Positions 17,836-22,281 of a stretch of DNA of 22,281 nucleotides are shown here, piece after piece (position 1 is the first letter of the stretch; every line of letters begins with the position of its first letter). The notes beneath the pieces were generated by a model. It was not told the DNA's origin. It searched no databases and saw only the letters and a list, made by a program, of their open reading frames with translations. Both the position numbers and the translations under genes were made by a program. The DNA comes from Gnetum montanum (lineage: Eukaryota; Streptophyta; Gnetopsida; Gnetales; Gnetaceae): assembly GCA_015680685.1 (NCBI GenBank), contig MNCI01006511.1, positions 5,272 to 27,552 of the forward strand, written 5' to 3'.

Positions 17836-18255
17836 GCTGGGCGTATACGCTATATGTAGCGAGCGTAGACTCTGGGCGAATACGCTAGATGTGCTAGGCG
17901 TATGTGAATTTGGGCGTAGATGTTGTGGACGCTGGGCGTATACACTGATGTGCTGGATGTATAAGCTGGGGCATATACGCTAATGGTTGTTGGACGTATA
18001 CGCTGGGGCATATACACTAATGTTTGCTGCCTTGTGCCAAATCTTGCTCTGTAGTGTTGTTTCCATGTCGTCTTTGGAGATTTCATGTCGGGCGTATACA
18101 TCTGTTGTACGTGTTGAGCGTACATGTGAGATGTGTACGCTAGGTGTATATGCTGTGAACTTGAGCGTATACACTGGGCGTATATGCTGAGAATTTGAGC
18201 ATATACGCTGGGAATGTACACTTGGGCATATATGCTGGGCATATACACTAAGACT
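17836..18255. repeat. Array of GCGTATACGC palindromes in U3 of the 5' LTR
   Basis: This is the counterpart of 1008-1425, with about the same number of units but a somewhat different set of CpG-decayed variants. It lies upstream, in sense, of the TATA box at 17735-17742, where enhancer sites are expected. Confidence 0.85.
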
Positions 18256-18371
18256 GCATACTTAGTGAAAACTAAGTATCTCGATCTTCGAAGTTGTCAT
18301 GGTTGTCTGTGGGTTGCAGGGACATGCTTCGTGTTGGAGAAGTACTAAGCTCAAAATTTTGTGGTGTTTCA

Positions 18372-18376
18372 GGCAT
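18372..18376. repeat. Target-site duplication, right copy (GGCAT)
   Basis: These five bases match 315-319 exactly and begin right after the last CA of the right LTR. Confidence 0.9.
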
Positions 18377-18620
18377 GCACTTGGGAAAATAGTCTAACTA
18401 CTATGGAAACAAATAGCAAGGGCTTCACTAAAACTACTAGAAAGATACCTACGTGTGGTGGGAGCCTACTTATTTATAGGCTAAAATAGGCTTTGTGTAC
18501 ATGGGGCCATGTCGACACATGGAGGAATGTGTCGATGGGGCCGCATCGACATGGCCCCGTATATGGGGCCCCATATACGTGGCCTAGTCGACGCATTGAT
18601 TATATAGTGCTTCATCAGAT
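18377..18620. other. Right flank: possible old LTR piece with palindromes
   Basis: A TTATTTATAGGCT box (about 18470-18481) resembles a TATA region of plant LTRs on the plus strand. It is followed by a GC-rich island: a 13-base stem (18503-18515 with 18546-18558), an inner 9-base stem (18512-18520 with 18527-18535) and a 22-base perfect palindrome (18558-18579). No ORF is supported. Confidence 0.4.
18558..18579. repeat. 22-base perfect palindrome
   Basis: The 11 bases CGTATATGGGG are followed at once by their reverse complement. It could extrude as a cruciform or be a dyad binding site. It lies next to a 13-base inverted repeat that shares the GGGGCC word. Confidence 0.8.
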
Positions 18621-18629
18621 AGCAATATA

Positions 18630-20470
18630 CATTGGATATATAAATGAAATAATGCTTTCCTTGCCATTAAAGAAGCCATTATAGATGCTCCAATTTTAAC
18701 TTATTCATGGTAAGAGAATGATTTTCTTTTATATGCATTTTTTAGTGACAATACTATTGTCACTATCTTAACCCAAGATGTAGTTGATCAAGGTGAAAGA
18801 CCCATAACTTTCATGTCTTCACCTTTGAAAGATGTTGAATTAAAGTACTCATAGGTAGAAAAAAATTTGTATGTTGTGATAAAAGCCTTAAAGAATTCTA
18901 TTGGTATTTGTTAAATGCAAAAGTTTATGTTACAATGCCTAATTCAACTACTATGGCATTAGCTAAGTTACAGGATCCCAACAAAAAATATGCTAAATGG
19001 GTTATGAAACTATAAGAGTTAGATATCCAATGGAAAGTAGTTGAGTTAGTTAAGGGAAGTGGTCTTCTCAAGTTAATTGCCAAAGCCTAAACCTTAGAAA
19101 GTTGTGATATCCCTAAAAATAAAGAATCATTACCACATCACATATTATCCATTGATGAGGAAAATAATATCCCATTCACTCCTAACCAATTACATGATCC
19201 ATGGTATGGTGATATTAAATGTTATCTAACCTTTCATTGTTGTTCTTTGGATTTTCTTAGATATAAAAGGAAGCTTTTAGTATCTAAAGGTTTGAAGTTT
19301 ACTCTAATTAGTGTTCAGTTATTTAGGAAGAATGTTGAAGGAATATACCTGAAATGTTTAAATCAAGAACAAGCTAATGATGCTTTGAAACAAGTTTATG
19401 ATGAAGGTCATATAGGATATTGATTTTTAGTGCATAAAATCACTCGAGCTAATTACTATTTGTCCACTATGATTAATGATGCTTACCACCTAGTCCAAAC
19501 TCGTGAACAATGTCAAATTCTTGAAGTTAAAGATCCCAAGAGTTCAACTCCTTTACAACCTATAATAGAGAGTAGGCCATTTTCACAATGGGCTTTAGAT
19601 TTTATTGGAGTGAATAATCCATGATCAACTACCCTACACAAGTTTATCTTACTAGCCACTGATTATTGCACATGTTGGTTAGAAGCAAAAGAAACAAATA
19701 CTTCATCATCTCATGAAGCTATCTACTTTTTGGGAAATGATATAATTCTAGATATGGATATCCTTATTCTTTAGTAGTGGACAATGAACTTGCCTACATC
19801 TCTATAGAGTTTACAAATTGAGCTAGAGAATGACATATTATTGTCAAAGCTATAACTGAATATTATTCATAGGGTAATGGTTTAGGTGAGTCCTCTAATA
19901 AAATTATATTAGATGGAATTTAAAAAATGATAGCCCAAAATTCATGAACTTGGCAAGAACAATTAAAATGGGTAGTATAGGCAAATAAAATTCATTATAA
20001 AGAATCAATCAAAGCTAACCCATATGATTTAGTATATGGACAAGAACCAATACTACCAATGAATTTTTAAATCCCTACATATTAGTTTTTCTTGGATAAT
20101 TTACCAACTAATGAACATTTAATCTCACATACATATGATGTTTGGAATTTAGAAGTTAAAAGGGTTAAAGAAACTGAAAATCTATTTAGTCATCAACAAA
20201 CTATTAAAAGATGATTTGATAAGAAGTATGTGGCTAAATTTTTTCAAGTAGGAGATCTAGTCCTTAAGAGAGATAAAGCATCAGTCAAACACGTCTCCAA
20301 ACTAGTTTTCTTCTATGTGGTTAGGTCCATAACAGGTCACATATGTAATTGGTCCTAATGTTACAAAATTGCTAATTTTCAAGGATACAAATTAAATAGA
20401 AATTTTAATGCATTTCATTTAAAGCATTTCTACGCAAGTGCCCCATGTGGACACTTGGTAGATCCTTAGT
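18630..20470 (+). pseudogene. Broken Ty3/gypsy RNase H and integrase, second element
   Basis: On the plus strand an RT-linked RNase H appears (NNAFLAIKEAIIDAPILTYS, VTILTQDVVDQGERPITFMS, LKDVELKYS), then a linker, then integrase: FRKNVEGIYLKCLNQE, a zinc region (KITRANYYLSTMINDAYHLV, REQCQ with one Cys lost), PFSQWALDFIGV (first Asp), LVVDNE (second Asp) and a YYS-GNGLGESSNK block with the Glu, ending FHLKHFYASAPCGHLVDP. At least fifteen stops and one or more frameshifts break it. Its motifs differ from the large element's integrase, so it is another lineage in the opposite orientation. RT, protease and gag are not seen, so the 5' part is missing or lies beyond the insertion. Confidence 0.8.
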
Positions 20471-21878
20471 TCTATGCTTTCTTCTTATTCTTCATGAATT
20501 TTATTTGTATATAGTTGCATTTGATTTTTTTTTTTTTTTTTTGCATTTTCATCATTTTCTCATGCATGTTATGTCCACCATCTCTTTCTTATCATATTGG
20601 TTTTGGTTTGATCCATTTGTGCATTGTAATGTGATTTTAATAATCATTATGATCGTTTGAGTTGCTAGGAATGGGGTTATCATAACACCATTTGAAAGTA
20701 ATGCAAGTATAATGTTTTATATATTATTTATGTTATATTTTATCACTATTATATAAAATCTCTTTCATATGATATAATTTAAGAATTCTATGATTCTTCC
20801 AAATCTATTTCAAGGTTTTAGTTTTATTAGTTATGTTGGATTATGAAAGATAATATTTATGCTAACTTATCATATTATTATCATGGTCATGTGAATGTAG
20901 GACATGTAAGGTTGAAGAATGATGAGCCAAAATCACTAGGTGGCCTTTAAAAATTCCATTTTTCCTCTCATAAGCCTTAGCCCTCAAGTGTGATAATCCA
21001 TGACTATCCTTTGAACAACAGGGTGAAGTGTGTTCCTCTTCACTTAAGAAACCCTAGCCACTTAGGAGACATGTTATGATGCCATTTAGCTATAATTAAA
21101 GGCACATGTACAAGGGTTGAATTGCACCATGGGAAAATTTTCTAAAAGGACCATGTTCTTTGGTAGTGCAGTTAATTGGCCAAACTTGTGATGGAATTCC
21201 TACCTTAAGAACAAAGTGCATCATGAGTAATGTTTTCTCGAAAAAAAAAGAGGACCATATTCATTGGCAGTGTTATAAGTTCTTAAGTGTGATGAGGTCT
21301 AACAACAATCGTCACCCTAGCCTCCATTTCCTTTTAGACCTATTTTCCTAAAATTAAAAGAAAAAGAGAAATAATATCCTACCTTTTCCAAATTTTCCTC
21401 AATTCATCTCATTTTTCCTTATCACACCCTTTCCATTTTACTTTCAAAAGAAAAAAAACTAAAGAAAAATCTAAAAGTTGTGGCTAGCTATGATCTAAGA
21501 GAAGCATGCCCTCTTCATTAAGTTTGATATAAGTCTTGTCCTGTAGGTGGTCCTTATACTAATTACTCTTATTTTCGAGATCATTAGGAGTGAATTCTTA
21601 ATTATAAGTTACAATATATATTTATGTAGTTAAATTATGGTTTATAAAGTGTATATATTTAACCTTGATTAAAGAGATGGTTCAGAAAAGCAGTGGCCCA
21701 TGTTTTGTACTCTATTGATTATATGATTCTTTCAATCATGTTTAAAACATTATAGTTTTCTTGAAAATTTCATTTTGTTCTTATTTTATGATCCTTTTAG
21801 TTTTTCATATTTTTCTTCTTCTTCTCCTCTTGGAATTTATTTTTTTTTCTTGTTATCCTTACACTTGCATGCAATTTA
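20471..21878 (+). other. 3' UTR of the second element, AT-rich
   Basis: No supported gene. It holds an 18-T run (about 20525-20542). An imperfect direct repeat of about 30 bases occurs near 21148 and 21252 (GGACCAT-TTC-TTGG-AGTG). AT-rich sequence of this kind between integrase and the 3' LTR is common. Confidence 0.4.
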
Positions 21879-22158
21879 GTTTGGGGGCTAAGTGTTGGTA
21901 TTAATATCTCCCATGCTAGAACACTGGGCCATGATTAATTAGTTCTCACTAAGGTATAGTTTCATTTTTTAAAGCTATTACTTCGTTTGAAAGATTAATC
22001 TCTTGATACATTAGGTTCTTCCAATCAAAAGGTATTAGGAAATCCTTAAAGTATTTATTGTTGCATTAAGTTCATTAACATTAGTTATGATCCATAAACA
22101 TTTATTACTAAGAAAAAGAAAATAAAAAATTATTGAAAAGTGCATATATATTGATGCC
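21879..22158 (+). repeat. Likely polypurine tract and 3' LTR start of the second element
   Basis: GTTTGGGGGCTAAG (21879-21892) is a purine-rich run just before TGTTGGTATTAAT at 21893, the arrangement expected at the start of a 3' LTR. The position fits, downstream of an integrase frame on the same strand. The second LTR copy is not in the window, so this cannot be confirmed here. Confidence 0.45.
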
Positions 22159-22281
22159 AATGTAATATAAAATGGGATGATGGCATCAAATAAACCAACA
22201 TTTGTGCTTCTAATTCAGATGAAAAATAAAGCATNCAAATGTTGGTTTATTTGATGCCATCATCCCATTTTATATTACATT
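22159..22281. repeat. 46-base perfect inverted repeat with an N at the junction
   Basis: Bases 22159-22204 and 22236-22281 are exact reverse complements, separated by 31 bases that end in an undetermined base (N at 22235). The right arm runs to the window edge, so the repeat may be longer. It may be a foldback or MITE-like end, inverted LTR starts (TGTTGGT), or a chimeric read joined at the N. A small nested inverted repeat (TTGATGCCA, 22151-22159, with TGGCATCAA) also lies in the left arm. Confidence 0.8.

Larger units (their letters stand above)
320..18371 (-). mobile_element. Complete 18-kb Ty3/gypsy LTR retrotransposon, Tat/Ogre group, with an antisense gene
   Basis: The element has two LTRs (320-1538 and 17148-18371), a 5-base target duplication GGCAT, a tRNA-Asn primer site next to the right LTR and a polypurine tract next to the left LTR, so the sense strand is minus. 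Sense order is gag, protease, RT, RNase H, second RNase H, integrase, without a chromodomain. This order, the dual RNase H and the tRNA-Asn primer are known traits of the Tat lineage. At about 18 kb it is large, mainly because a 5-kb block with a plus-strand gene separates protease from RT. The LTRs differ at roughly 8% of sites over their first 440 bases by eye, mostly transitions, so the insertion is old. Stops and frameshifts make it non-autonomous now. Confidence 0.95.
17148..18371 (-). repeat. 5' LTR (right copy)
   Basis: This is the partner of 320-1538, 1224 bases long, with the same TG...CA ends. It lies next to the primer-binding site, so it is the 5' LTR of a minus-strand element and should hold the active promoter. 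U3 (about 17743-18371) carries many palindromic GCGTATACGC-like motifs upstream of a TATA box. U5 (toward 17148) carries a smaller CGTAAA cluster at about 17338-17420. Confidence 0.95.

Noticed and set aside
20445-20660. Short plus-strand frame rich in Phe and Leu
   Set aside because: It arises from a poly-T run and AT-rich sequence after the integrase end and has no protein-like pattern.

Overview
The window looks like repeat-rich nuclear DNA of a land plant. Plant Ty3/gypsy Tat-type polyprotein genes, GT-AG introns of 75-106 bases, long LTRs and nested transposons support this. No ordinary host gene, rRNA, tRNA gene or CRISPR array was found. The species cannot be told from the sequence.

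Most of the window (320-18371, minus strand) is one complete, old, giant LTR retrotransposon of about 18 kb. Its LTRs are 1219 and 1224 bases, run TG...CA in the element's sense, and are flanked by a perfect 5-base target duplication GGCAT (315-319 and 18372-18376). The primer-binding site (17126-17142) matches the 3' end of plant tRNA-Asn, and a polypurine tract (1539-1554) abuts the 3' LTR. The tRNA-Asn primer, the Gag type, the YVDD reverse transcriptase with a second RNase H, and an integrase without chromodomain place it in the Tat/Ogre group. In sense order it reads: 5' LTR, leader, gag (16452 to about 13600), protease (13441-12356), a degenerate repeat cluster, a 5-kb block holding a gene on the opposite strand, a second repeat cluster, RT, RNase H and second RNase H (6481-4100), integrase (about 4075-2916), a third repeat cluster, 3' UTR, 3' LTR.

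The striking part is the antisense gene (plus strand, about 6881-11789). It has a TATA box, a leader, and about eight exons whose six downstream introns are all GT-AG and keep one reading frame, for a protein of about 1080 residues that I do not recognise. It lies between protease and RT, where Ogre-type elements are known to carry an intron. All 19 internal stops in exons 2-8 are TAA, TAG or TGA in a frame needing no frameshift, so each could be a C-to-T change from CAA, CAG or CGA.

A palindromic motif, AGCGTATACGCT and its CpG-decayed variants, fills the non-coding parts of the element (U3 upstream of the LTR TATA box, U5, 5' leader, leader and first intron of the antisense gene) and is essentially absent from coding regions. 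An antisense gene plus dispersed short motifs in regulatory DNA suggests, as a hypothesis, a self-encoded regulator or anti-silencing factor, comparable in logic to the VANC proteins of VANDAL transposons.

Outside the element, 1-319 and 18372-22281 are older repeats: a palindrome-rich GC island, a heavily broken plus-strand Ty3/gypsy RNase H-integrase remnant (about 18630-20470), a likely polypurine tract and LTR start near 21893, and a 46-base perfect inverted repeat around an N at the window end that may be an assembly fault.
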